In this document: positions 1 through 7,894 of the stretch, one piece after another
Layout of the letters: each line of letters opens with the position of its first letter
Position numbering within the stretch: the stretch's first letter is position 1
NCBI RefSeq assembly: GCF_007828955.1
Contig: NZ_VIVR01000001.1
Location: forward strand, 4,402,001-4,466,000
Reading direction: 5' to 3'
Origin: Kitasatospora atroaurantiaca
GTDB lineage: Bacteria > Actinomycetota > Actinomycetes > Streptomycetales > Streptomycetaceae
Length of the DNA: 64,000 bases
The notes under the pieces: generated by a model
Told to the model about the DNA's origin: nothing
Seen by the model: only the letters and a program-made list of their open reading frames with translations
The model's database searches: none
Translations under genes and position numbers: made by a program

Positions 1-117
1 TTCGGTGAGCAGGGCCCAGCGGGTGCTTCGTAGCGCCAGCAGGGCGCCGAGGCAGGCTGCGGTGTATGAGATTGCCGGTGTCACCCAGCCGTAGACAGCA
101 TGGTTGATGTGACCCAA
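1..117 (-). CDS. MHYT-type integral membrane sensor, N-terminal fragment (runs off the left edge)
   Basis: Thirty-nine codons are visible, read leftwards from a TTG start at 117; the rest lies outside the window. A GGGAG ribosome binding site sits about 6 bases upstream of the TTG, which supports this start. The peptide opens GHINHAVYGWVTPAISY and continues into a hydrophobic helix, the pattern I associate with streptomycete MHYT-domain proteins, seven-helix membrane proteins thought to bind metal or gas ligands (family knowledge). The diagnostic MHYT motifs themselves are not in the visible part, so the assignment rests on the N-terminus alone. It diverges from the marR gene at 380. Confidence 0.55.
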   Translation of the reverse strand, partial: MGHINHAVYGWVTPAISYTAACLGALLALRSTRWALLTE

Positions 118-347
118 GAGGACTCCCTGGCTGGGGTGGGGTGCACTGTGTCCGGCGTGCTGTGTTCCTGACAACGGGCACAGTAACGGCCGTCCGCCAC
201 AAGGGCAATGCCGGGAGATTCGGTGAACTACCAGGTCAGTAGCGGTCCTTCACGGCTTGATCATGAGGTCGGCACGAACTCCTGACGGTACGTTCAGCCG
301 TGCTCCCCGTTCCGACGCCGGTAACGACGCGGTGATCAATTGATTTT

Positions 348-377
348 CCTTAGAGAGAGTAATGACGTAGTCTAAGG
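348..377. promoter_or_regulatory. Inverted repeat upstream of marR, possible autoregulatory operator
   Basis: CCTTAGA (348-354) and TCTAAGG (371-377) form 7-bp arms around a 16-bp spacer, ending two bases before the ATG at 380. A second perfect palindrome, ATCAATTGAT, lies just upstream at 335-344 in an AT-rich stretch. MarR proteins usually repress their own operon from such sites. No binding evidence is available here. Confidence 0.4.
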
Positions 378-379
378 AC

Positions 380-814
380 ATGCCCGAGATGTCCGAGGAG
401 GACCTCGCAGCCGTCAGCCAGCTGCGGTCGTCCGCGATGCGCCTTGCCCGCCGCCTGAGACACCAGCGCGTCGAGGAGTCGCTGAGCCCCACCGAGATGG
501 GGGTGCTCGGCACCCTTGCCCGCTGCGGCAAGGCCACGCCCGGTGAGCTGGCCAGGCGGGAGCACGTCCAGCCGCCGTCGATGACCAGGATCATCGCGAT
601 GCTGGAGGAGAAGGGGCTGGTACGGCGTGAGCCGCACCCCGACGACCGCCGGCAGGTGGTCGTCAGCAGCACCGAGCAGGCCGAGACGATCCTCGCCGAG
701 AGCCGTCGACGCCGGAACGCCTGGCTGGCCGAGCTGGCCTCCGGGCTGAGCGAGGAGGAGTGGGCCGTGTTGCGGGAGGCCGCGCCGGTCCTCTACAAGC
801 TCGCCCACCTCTGA
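380..814 (+). CDS. MarR-family transcriptional regulator
   Basis: This 144-residue protein has the usual MarR length and layout. A winged helix occupies roughly residues 40-105, with recognition-helix sequence ELARREHVQPPSMTRIIAML and the wing EKGLVRREPHPDDRR, which carries the D-x-R signature. MarR proteins are dimeric repressors that release DNA on binding phenols, drugs or oxidants. The gene lies 111 bp upstream of an MFS exporter on the same strand, and an inverted repeat overlaps its leader, so it probably controls itself and the exporter in response to an exported compound. The ligand cannot be inferred from sequence. Confidence 0.9.
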   Translation: MPEMSEEDLAAVSQLRSSAMRLARRLRHQRVEESLSPTEMGVLGTLARCGKATPGELARREHVQPPSMTRIIAMLEEKGLVRREPHPDDRRQVVVSSTEQAETILAESRRRRNAWLAELASGLSEEEWAVLREAAPVLYKLAHL

Positions 815-925
815 CCGCATCTCCGGTTCCGAAAGAAGGAGTACCGCATCACCGCAGGACCGATCAGTGACACCAGCCGCGCGACCGCAGCAGTAGGAGC
901 GGTCGCGCCTCGAGGGGAGACCACA

Positions 926-2419
926 GTGACACCGCCGGCCGCAGCCAGCGCCGCCATCCACACCGACGACTCCACCAGCGATCCGGCAGCGACCACCGCC
1001 GCCTCCGCCGAGAGCCATGCACCCGCCCCCGTGGGCCTGCCGGGCACCGGCGACGACGACCCCTGCGAACGCACCGCGGCGGCCACCACCGCCGCGTCGG
1101 GCCCCACAGGGGCGAGATTCACCCGGCCCGGGGGGATGTTCTCCTCCCTCCGCGTCCGTAACTACCGCTACTTCTTCGCCGGCCAGGTGGTCTCCAACAC
1201 GGGGACCTGGATGCAGCGCATCGCCCAGGACTGGCTGGTCCTCAGCCTCACCGGCAGCCCGCTCGCGGTGGGTATCACCACCGCCATGCAGTTCCTCCCG
1301 ATGCTGCTGCTCGGTCTCTGGGGCGGAGTGCTCGCCGACCGGATGCCCAAGCGCCGACTGCTGATCGTGACCCAGGGGGCGATGGGTCTGCTCGCCGCCG
1401 GACTCGCGGTGCTGACCATCACGGGTGCGGTGACGGCGGGCCTCGTCTACGTCTTCGCCCTGCTGCTCGGCCTGGTGACGGTGGTCGACAACCCGACCAG
1501 GCAGGTGTTCGTCAGCGAGATGGTCGGGCCCAAGGACCTCAGCAATGCCGTCAGTCTGAACGCCGCCAACTTCCAGACCGCGCGGCTGGTCGGCCCGGCC
1601 GTGGCCGGGATGCTGATCGCCGCCGTGGGCAGCGGGTGGGCCTTCGCGGTCAACGCGCTCTCCTTCGCCGCCGTGATCGGAGGGCTGCTGGCGATGCGGA
1701 CCAGCGAGCTGCGGCCGATCGCTCCGATCGCCCGGGAGAAGGGCCAGCTCCGCGAGGGTCTGCGGTATGTGAGGGAGCGTCCGGAGCTGCTCTGGCCGAT
1801 GGTGCTGGCCGGCTTCATCGGCACCTTCGGCTTCAACTTCCCGACCCTGCTGTCGGGTTTCGCCTACGACACCTTCAGGGTCGGCGCCGGGGAGTACGGG
1901 CTGCTGAACACCGCCATGGCGGTCGGGTCGCTGACGGGTGCGCTGCTGGCCGCCCGGCGCGGGGCGCCGCGGCTGCGGCGGCTGGTCGGCGCGGCGCTCG
2001 CCTTCGGTGCCCTGGAGGTGCTGGCCGCCTTCGCGCCCGGGTACTGGTCCTTCGCGGCGCTGCTGACCCTGATCGGGGTCTTCGGGCTCACCTTCAACAC
2101 CTCCGTCAACTCGGCGCTCCAGCTGGCCACCGACCCCGAGATGCGAGGGCGGGTGATGGGCCTGCTGGTGCTGGTCTTCACCGGCGGCACGCCGATCGGC
2201 GCGCCCGTCGTGGGCTGGGTGACGGACGTGTACGGGCCGCGCCTGGGCCTGCTCGCCTGCGGCGTGGTGTCCGCACTGGCGGCCGGGGTGGTCGGGCTGG
2301 TGCTGGCCCGGGCGGCGGACCTCCGGGTACGGGTGGACCTGCATCCGGGGCACGGCGGCCGGGTGGTCGCCTTCGTGCCCCGGGCGATGCCCGCACGGGA
2401 GCTGGCTACCGCCTGCTGA
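926..2419 (+). CDS. MFS transporter, probable drug or metabolite exporter
   Basis: This 497-residue protein has about 12 hydrophobic segments from residue 75 onward, beginning YRYFFAGQVVSNTGTWMQ, the start typical of the enterobactin-exporter-like MFS branch. The loop between helices 2 and 3 carries GGVLADRMPKRRLL, matching the MFS G-x-L-a-D-r-x-G-r-k signature. A GTG start at 926 follows a GAGGGGAGA ribosome binding site. The first 70 residues are a low-complexity Ala/Thr/Pro tail absent from most relatives; an internal ATG at 1136 would give a conventional-length protein and is a real alternative. It follows marR on the same strand and is probably repressed by it. Confidence 0.85.
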   Translation: MTPPAAASAAIHTDDSTSDPAATTAASAESHAPAPVGLPGTGDDDPCERTAAATTAASGPTGARFTRPGGMFSSLRVRNYRYFFAGQVVSNTGTWMQRIAQDWLVLSLTGSPLAVGITTAMQFLPMLLLGLWGGVLADRMPKRRLLIVTQGAMGLLAAGLAVLTITGAVTAGLVYVFALLLGLVTVVDNPTRQVFVSEMVGPKDLSNAVSLNAANFQTARLVGPAVAGMLIAAVGSGWAFAVNALSFAAVIGGLLAMRTSELRPIAPIAREKGQLREGLRYVRERPELLWPMVLAGFIGTFGFNFPTLLSGFAYDTFRVGAGEYGLLNTAMAVGSLTGALLAARRGAPRLRRLVGAALAFGALEVLAAFAPGYWSFAALLTLIGVFGLTFNTSVNSALQLATDPEMRGRVMGLLVLVFTGGTPIGAPVVGWVTDVYGPRLGLLACGVVSALAAGVVGLVLARAADLRVRVDLHPGHGGRVVAFVPRAMPARELATAC

Positions 2420-2443
2420 CGCACGCTGCCCGGCCGGCCCGGC

Positions 2444-2959
2444 TCAGACCCTGATCTCCAGGATCTGGCCGGGCCAGGTGCCGTTCGGCTGCTCGACCTC
2501 GAAGGTGTCCGTCGCCGTGAAGCCGAGCCTGCGGTACTGGCCCACCAGCCGTTGGTCGTCGCCCGCGTAGCAGTCCACCCGGAGCAGGCCGACGCCGCGC
2601 CGCCGGGTCTCCTCCACGGCGTCCGCGATCAGCGCGGCGCCGATGCCGGAGCCCGTACGGCTGCGGTCGGTGACCAGGTAGCGGATGTACAGCTCGGGCT
2701 CGCCGGCCGGCGTCGCGGACGCGGGGCCCTTCTCGGCCAGCACACAGGCGCCCACGGTGGTGCCGTCGTCGTCCTCGGCGATCCGGACCAGGAAGTCGCG
2801 GGCGTACGTGTGGATGCGGTCGACCGCGGCGGGGCGGCTGGTCCAGGGCTGGTCGCCCCACTGGCCGGTCCGGCCGAGGGCGGCCAGCCAGGCGACCGCG
2901 TCGTCGAGCAGGCGGAGGATGTCGGCCGCGTCCGTTGGGCCACCGGTGCGAATCTTCAT
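2444..2959 (-). CDS. GNAT-family N-acetyltransferase
   Basis: This 171-residue protein is a complete single GNAT domain. The acetyl-CoA pyrophosphate loop appears as RSRTGSGIGAALI around residue 105, followed by the C-terminal QYRRLGFTATDTFEV element that closes most GNAT folds. Acceptor substrates vary widely in the family (small molecules, protein termini) and nothing here identifies it. The gene diverges from thpR with only 45 bp between the starts, so the two probably share a back-to-back promoter, and it converges on the MFS gene at its 3' end. Confidence 0.8.
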   Translation of the reverse strand: MKIRTGGPTDAADILRLLDDAVAWLAALGRTGQWGDQPWTSRPAAVDRIHTYARDFLVRIAEDDDGTTVGACVLAEKGPASATPAGEPELYIRYLVTDRSRTGSGIGAALIADAVEETRRRGVGLLRVDCYAGDDQRLVGQYRRLGFTATDTFEVEQPNGTWPGQILEIRV

Positions 2960-3004
2960 GCGAACGTTCTATCGCCCGACGGACCCCGGAGGAAGATGGG
3001 GCCC

Positions 3005-3598
3005 ATGAGGCTCTTCGTGGCAGTGGACCCGCCGGCCGCGGCGTTGCAGGAACTCATCGACGCCGTCGCCCCGCTTCGCGAGGGCCCGGGGGCGGAGCGG
3101 CTGCGCTGGACCGGGGTCGACGGGTGGCACCTGACACTGGCCTTTCTGGGGGAGGTGCCCGTCGTGGACGTGCCACTGATCGAGGAGGTTCTCGGGCGGG
3201 CGGCCTCGGAGAACGGTGTGCACCGGCTGCGGATCGCCGGCGGCGGCCGCTTCGGGGACAGGGTCCTGTGGGCCGGGGTGGACGGCGAGACCTGGGCGCT
3301 CCGCCGGCTTGCCGAGGCCGTGCGCGCCGGGGTGGAGGAGGTCGGCGTCGAGACCGACCAGCACGGCTTCCACCCGCATCTCACGCTGGCCCGGTCCGGC
3401 TCCACGCACGGCCGCCGCCGGGCGGTCCAGCGGATGGCGGCCTGGGAGATGCAGACCCTGGCGGAGGGCCTGGAGGACTTCCGGGGCAGCGAGTGGGAGG
3501 CCACCGAGCTGCGGCTGATGCAGAGCAACCTCGGCTTCGGTCCGTCCCACTACTCCGTGGTCCGCTCCTGGCCGCTGGCCCGCTGGGAGGCAGAGTGA
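3005..3598 (+). CDS. thpR: RNA 2',3'-cyclic phosphodiesterase (LigT/ThpR family)
   Basis: This 197-residue protein belongs to the two-histidine phosphoesterase fold. Both catalytic H-x-T tetrads are visible: WHLTLAFLG near residue 41 and HPHLTLAR near residue 124. Family members hydrolyse 2',3'-cyclic phosphate ends of RNA, and some act as reversible 2'-5' RNA ligases in vitro. The ATG at 3005 is preceded by GGAGGAAG at about 2990. A longer upstream frame exists but has no matching homology pattern. The gene ends directly in front of repeat copy A. Confidence 0.88.
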   Translation: MRLFVAVDPPAAALQELIDAVAPLREGPGAERLRWTGVDGWHLTLAFLGEVPVVDVPLIEEVLGRAASENGVHRLRIAGGGRFGDRVLWAGVDGETWALRRLAEAVRAGVEEVGVETDQHGFHPHLTLARSGSTHGRRRAVQRMAAWEMQTLAEGLEDFRGSEWEATELRLMQSNLGFGPSHYSVVRSWPLARWEAE

Positions 3599-3605
3599 CG
3601 CAGGT

Positions 3606-3729
3606 GGCCAACCACAGGGGCGCGGGGAACTGCGCGAAGCGGGAGGGCACAGGTTGTCGCCTTCCGATCTCGCGCAGTTCTCCCCCAGCCTTCGGCCGGG
3701 AGGTGCCCCCACGCGCCCCTGGGGTTGGC
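3606..3729. repeat. Dispersed palindromic repeat, copy A (carries a nested mini-element)
   Basis: An imperfect palindrome whose outer arms are GCCAACC/GGTTGGC, then AGGGGCGCG/CGCGCCCCT and AACTGCGCGA/TCGCGCAGTT. Five related copies occur in the window (near 12013, 23456, 29571, 43795 and 56912). In this copy the right arm is interrupted after CGCGCAGTTC by a 31-bp element at 3681-3711. It lies between thpR and the GH101 gene, both on the plus strand. Confidence 0.85.
3681..3711. repeat. GC-rich palindromic mini-element nested in repeat copy A
   Basis: A 31-bp element made of TCCCCCAGCC, TTCGGCCGGG and AGGTGCCCCCA. Nearly the same 30 bp occurs inside mqnC at 52054-52083. The other copies of the host repeat run straight from CAGTTC to CCCGCGCCCCT, so this looks like an insertion into the larger repeat. 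Confidence 0.75.
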
Positions 3730-3881
3730 CCGTTGCCTCAGGTGCCGGCGGACGCCCCTGTGCACGGAAGTGCAAGTGCCGGGCCCGGTAGTCCATAGCG
3801 GGCCTCCGTTCCGAGGCGGGATCGTTCGGCGGAGCTGAGCGGGACATGCGGATTCCCGCCGCCGGACGAGGAGATGAGGCC

Positions 3882-6800
3882 ATGCGACGGAGCAGGGGCA
3901 GGTGGCGGGCGCTGGCTGTGGCGGCCGCGTTGGCGGCGGGCGGGGCGCCCGCCGGGGTGGTGCAGGCGCAGGCGGCGGCCGTGGCCGGGCAAGTGACGTT
4001 GAACTCCGGGCAGTTGGGAGTGGCGGTGGCCACCGACTTTCCCCGGGTGGTGAGTTACACCGATCTGGCGAGCGGAGCCGTCATCGGCGGGCGTTCGACG
4101 TCGGTCACGAGCGTGACACTCAACGGGACGGCGTACCCCGTGACGGTCGCGGTGACCGGGCAGACGGCCACCAGCGTCTCGTACACGCTGAGCTTCGCCG
4201 CGCTCAGCGGCGTGCAGCTGGACGCGAGTCTGAGTGTGCAGGGGCGGGTGGTGACCTTCCGGGTGGACGCCGTGCGGGACACCACGGCCTTCCGGGTCGG
4301 GACGATCGACATCCCCGGGCAGGACCTGATCTCGGTGGCCAGTACGGACGCCGGGGCGGCCACCGCCTTCACCACGCTCTCGCCGGACTCGACCACCACG
4401 GCGGACCGGTTCGCCTCGGTCACCGGAAGTACGGCGGCTGACGCCAACCCGGTCGGCGCCTCGTACGCGCTGCTCAACACCGGGATGCTGGCGGCCGCCA
4501 TCGAGTCCAACTCGACGTACGACAAGCCCTCGGGCGCCACCGACCGGGACGCGGCACGGTTCTGGCACCAGGCGCGCAAGCAGGCGGACGGCTCCGTCCG
4601 GGTCGGGGTGTGGAGCGGGCAGTGGACGTATCGGGGCGCGGGCAGCCCGTTCACCGAGGAGCTGCCCTGGGCGAAGGTGGTGATCACCCCGGACGCCAAC
4701 GGGGACGGGGTGGTCGACTGGCAGGACGGCGCGGTGGCGTTCCGGTCCATCGGCGTGGTGCCGGACGGCGCGTCGGAGACCAAGGACCGGGTGGTCGCCC
4801 ACATCCCGTTCAACTTCGCCAGCCAGGCCACGCATCCGTTCCTGCGGACGCTCGACGACGTCAAGCGGGTCTCGCTCGCCACCGACGGCCTGGGCCAGTT
4901 GGCGATCCTGAAGGGGTACCAGAGCGAGGGGCACGACTCGGCGCACCCGGACTACGGCGGCAACTACAACGCCCGCGCCGGCGGCCTGGCCGACCTCAAC
5001 GAGCTGCTGAAGGACGGGAAGCAGTGGGGCGCGTCGTTCGGCGTGCACGTGAACGCGACCGAGGCGTACCCGGTGGCCAACAACTTCAGCTCCACGCTGG
5101 TCGATCCGAGCGCGAAGGGCTGGAACTGGCTGGATCAGTCGTACTACATCGACCAGCGCAAGGACCTCACCGGCGGGGGTCTGGCCGCCCGCTTCCAGCA
5201 GCTGCGCAACGAGACGGACGGCAACCTCGAGTTCCTCTACATGGACGTCTACTACACGCACGGCTGGATCGCCGACCGCACGCTGGCCGAGCTCAGGAAG
5301 CAGGGCTGGCAGCTGGGCACCGAGTGGGCGGACAGGTTCGAGCGCGGCTCGCTCTGGTCGCACTGGGCCAATGACCTGAACTACGGCGGGGCGAGCAACA
5401 AGGGCCTCAACTCGAAGATCATCCGGTTCATCCGCAACGACCAGAAGGACGTCTGGAACAGCGACCCGATCCTCGACAACGCCCGCATCGTCGAGGCCGA
5501 GGGCTGGACCGGCCACCAGGACTGGAACGCCTTCACCGCCAACATCTGGCAGCACAACCTGCCCGCCAAGTACCTGCAGCACTACCGGATCACCAACTGG
5601 GGTGCCAAGGACATCACCTTCACCGGCGGCGTCCGCGGCACCACGGCGAACGGCAACAAGCGCGAGGTGTACGACGGCACCGCCAAGGTGATCGACGGCA
5701 ACGCGTACCTGCTGCCCTGGTGGGACCAGAGCAGCGGGCAGCAGAACCGGCTCTACCACTGGAACCCGGCCGGCGGCAGCAGCACCTGGACGGTGCCGCC
5801 CGCCTTCGCCTCGGCGACCGGTTTCGACGTCTACGCGCTCGGCGACAGCGGCCGGACCAAGGTCGCGACGGTACCGGTGAGCGCGGGGAAGGTCACCCTG
5901 ACGGCCACGGCCGGGAAGGCATACGTCCTCTACCCGAGCGGCAGCTCGCTCACCCCGCCGACCGCCCAGTGGGGCCAGGGCACGCCCGTCCGGGACCCGG
6001 GCTTCAACGGGGACCTCGCCGCCTCCTGGCAGACCAGCGGCCCGGTGAGCGTCCAGACCGACGGTCTCGGCGGGCACACGGCGGTGCTCGGCGGGGGTGG
6101 CGAGGCGGTGCTGCAGCAGACCCTCACCGGGCTGCAAGCGGGCAGGAGCTACAGCGCCTCCGCGTGGATCGAGGTGGCTCCGGGCCAGACCCGGCACACC
6201 ACGCTGACCGCCGGCGGGCAGTCCGTCGCGGTGGACCGCTCGGCGCTGACCAACTACGTCGCCGCGGACGAGAGGCACGGGACCAACTTCCAGCGCGCCA
6301 AGGTGCTGTTCACGGTGCCCTCCGGCCAGACCGCGGCCACTCTCGCCATCCGCGCCGCGGCGGGCTCGGCCACCGTCCGGGTGGACGACCTCCGGGTGGT
6401 GCGCGACGACGTCACCACCAAGGCCGGCACGGTCGCGTACGAGGACTTCGAGGCCGTCGACCAGGGCTGGGGCCCGTTCATCAAGGGCGACGCGGGCGGC
6501 TCGACTGACCCGCGGACGCACATCGCCCAGCTGCACGCGCCGTACACCCAGGCGGGCTGGAACGGGAAGCCGACCGACGACGTGCTCGGCGGTGCCGGGC
6601 AGTCGCTGAAGTCGCACGAGGAGAACGACGGACTGGTCTACCGGACGGCTCCGTGGACGGTGAACTTCCAACCGGGCCACAACTACCGGGTGGAGTACGA
6701 TTACCAGAGCTCCAACGCGGCCTCGTACGCCTGGGTCACCGGCTACGACAAGGCGAACGGCGGCGCGGCCGAGACGCACTCGACCGCGATCGGGCAGCAG

Positions 6801-7406
6801 CGGCAGACCGCGCACTTCAGCGAGCAGCTGACGGCGGGCTGCGGTGACACCTGGGTCGGCCTGCGCAAGGTCGGCGGCGCCCCGGCCGGAGCGGACTTCG
6901 TGCTCGACAACTTCACCGTGACGGATCTCGGCGTGGCGAGCGGCTCGGCCTGCGTGAGCTGGCTGCCGAAGACCGGTATGACCGTGACGGGCGTGGACAG
7001 TTCGGACGACGCGACCGGTGGCCAGGCGGCCAACGCGATCGACGGGGACACCACCACCCAGTGGCACACCGCCTGGTCGCAGGTGAGCACCCCGCCGCCG
7101 TACCCGCACTGGATCACCGTCGACCTCGGTGCGAGCTACGACCTCAGCGCCGTCGGCTACCTGCCCCGGCAGGACGGCGGGACCAACGGAATCATCAAGT
7201 CGTACCAGGTCTACGTGAGTTCGGATGGCGTCAACTGGGGCCCGGCGGTCGCGGCCGGCGACTTCGCCACCAGCGGGATCGCCCAGCAGACGGTGCCGGT
7301 GACGGCGCGCGGCCGGTACGTGAAGCTGCTCGCGACCGCCTCGCGAAACGGCGCGGCCTTCGCCTCGGCGGCCGAGCTGGACTTCGCCGGGGTGGCGGTG
7401 CCGTAG
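3882..7406 (+). CDS. Secreted endo-alpha-N-acetylgalactosaminidase (GH101) with galactose-binding-like modules
   Basis: This 1,174-residue extracellular enzyme should release the core-1 disaccharide Gal-beta-1,3-GalNAc from Ser/Thr of O-glycoproteins. I chose ATG 3882 over 3846 because GAGGAG lies 8 bases before it and a classical Sec signal (MRRSRGRWRALAVAAALAA) follows. The barrel contains LYMDVYYTHG, whose D455 corresponds to the GH101 nucleophile, and LGTEWAD, whose E481 matches the acid/base, by analogy with pneumococcal GH101. After about residue 690 come a carbohydrate-binding-like module, a second jelly-roll region, and a C-terminal F5/8 (discoidin) domain from about 1035. There is no LPXTG anchor, so it is presumably released. 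The GH35 galactosidase gene lies nearby, convergent from the opposite strand. Confidence 0.85.
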   Translation: MRRSRGRWRALAVAAALAAGGAPAGVVQAQAAAVAGQVTLNSGQLGVAVATDFPRVVSYTDLASGAVIGGRSTSVTSVTLNGTAYPVTVAVTGQTATSVSYTLSFAALSGVQLDASLSVQGRVVTFRVDAVRDTTAFRVGTIDIPGQDLISVASTDAGAATAFTTLSPDSTTTADRFASVTGSTAADANPVGASYALLNTGMLAAAIESNSTYDKPSGATDRDAARFWHQARKQADGSVRVGVWSGQWTYRGAGSPFTEELPWAKVVITPDANGDGVVDWQDGAVAFRSIGVVPDGASETKDRVVAHIPFNFASQATHPFLRTLDDVKRVSLATDGLGQLAILKGYQSEGHDSAHPDYGGNYNARAGGLADLNELLKDGKQWGASFGVHVNATEAYPVANNFSSTLVDPSAKGWNWLDQSYYIDQRKDLTGGGLAARFQQLRNETDGNLEFLYMDVYYTHGWIADRTLAELRKQGWQLGTEWADRFERGSLWSHWANDLNYGGASNKGLNSKIIRFIRNDQKDVWNSDPILDNARIVEAEGWTGHQDWNAFTANIWQHNLPAKYLQHYRITNWGAKDITFTGGVRGTTANGNKREVYDGTAKVIDGNAYLLPWWDQSSGQQNRLYHWNPAGGSSTWTVPPAFASATGFDVYALGDSGRTKVATVPVSAGKVTLTATAGKAYVLYPSGSSLTPPTAQWGQGTPVRDPGFNGDLAASWQTSGPVSVQTDGLGGHTAVLGGGGEAVLQQTLTGLQAGRSYSASAWIEVAPGQTRHTTLTAGGQSVAVDRSALTNYVAADERHGTNFQRAKVLFTVPSGQTAATLAIRAAAGSATVRVDDLRVVRDDVTTKAGTVAYEDFEAVDQGWGPFIKGDAGGSTDPRTHIAQLHAPYTQAGWNGKPTDDVLGGAGQSLKSHEENDGLVYRTAPWTVNFQPGHNYRVEYDYQSSNAASYAWVTGYDKANGGAAETHSTAIGQQRQTAHFSEQLTAGCGDTWVGLRKVGGAPAGADFVLDNFTVTDLGVASGSACVSWLPKTGMTVTGVDSSDDATGGQAANAIDGDTTTQWHTAWSQVSTPPPYPHWITVDLGASYDLSAVGYLPRQDGGTNGIIKSYQVYVSSDGVNWGPAVAAGDFATSGIAQQTVPVTARGRYVKLLATASRNGAAFASAAELDFAGVAVP

Positions 7407-7440
7407 CGGGCGGCCACCCGTCACCGGGTGGGACCCTGCG

Positions 7441-7474
7441 GTGGACGCTTCAGGCCTGGGCCTGAAGCGTCCAC
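7441..7474. terminator. Perfect 15-bp stem hairpin after the GH101 gene
   Basis: GTGGACGCTTCAGGC (7441-7455), loop CTGG, then GCCTGAAGCGTCCAC (7460-7474). It lies 35 bp after the GH101 stop codon and 47 bp before the next start. There is no T-run, as is normal for streptomycete terminators. Confidence 0.8.
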
Positions 7475-7520
7475 CTTCGCGCTCTAGGCGGCCGATGACC
7501 GATTTGGGAGAGTCGGCGCC

Positions 7521-7853
7521 ATGTATCTGATTCATGTGCGACTACGGCCGACGACGCCCGGCTCCTCCCTTCCGCCGGGCCTACGCTCGCATCTGCTGGG
7601 GATGTCGGTGCCGGAGGACCGGATCGAACACCTCTCCGTGCACACCGATGCGCTCCCCCACCCGACGCTCGGCCTCTACCTGATGGCGGAGAGCCTCGGC
7701 GAGGCGGAGGAGCAGGCGACACGGCTCTGTCTGCGCTGGGTGACGGGCAGCACGCTGCTCGAGGGCTGGCAGCCGGTGGCTGCCCAGGCCCCGCTCGTCG
7801 CCCCCTTCTACGAGCAGCTGCTGTCCTTCGTCGGCTCCGGTGGCCCGAGGTAA
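7521..7853 (+). CDS. Small conserved hypothetical protein
   Basis: This 110-residue protein starts at an ATG with GGGAG about 10 bases upstream, just after the GH101 terminator, so it has its own transcript. I recognise no named domain. The sequence mixes beta-strand-like segments (MYLIHVRLRP, LGLYLMAESL) with an amphipathic helix (GEAEEQATRLCLRW), suggesting a small soluble alpha/beta protein. There is no signal peptide or membrane segment. It converges on the GH35 gene at its 3' end. Codon use is typical for the genome, which supports a real gene. Confidence 0.7.
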   Translation: MYLIHVRLRPTTPGSSLPPGLRSHLLGMSVPEDRIEHLSVHTDALPHPTLGLYLMAESLGEAEEQATRLCLRWVTGSTLLEGWQPVAAQAPLVAPFYEQLLSFVGSGGPR

Positions 7854-7894
7854 CCAGGGCGACGGCCGGGCACCCCGACGGCATCAGACTGTGG

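Noticed and set aside
350..2353. A 667-codon minus-strand open frame opposite marR and the MFS gene
   Set aside because: It is antisense to two well-supported genes and consists of low-complexity Arg/Gly/His/Pro sequence produced by reading GC-biased codons backwards.
3738..7535. A 1,265-codon minus-strand frame opposite the GH101 gene
   Set aside because: The same GC-bias artefact; it has no recognisable domain and the opposite strand has catalytic motifs.
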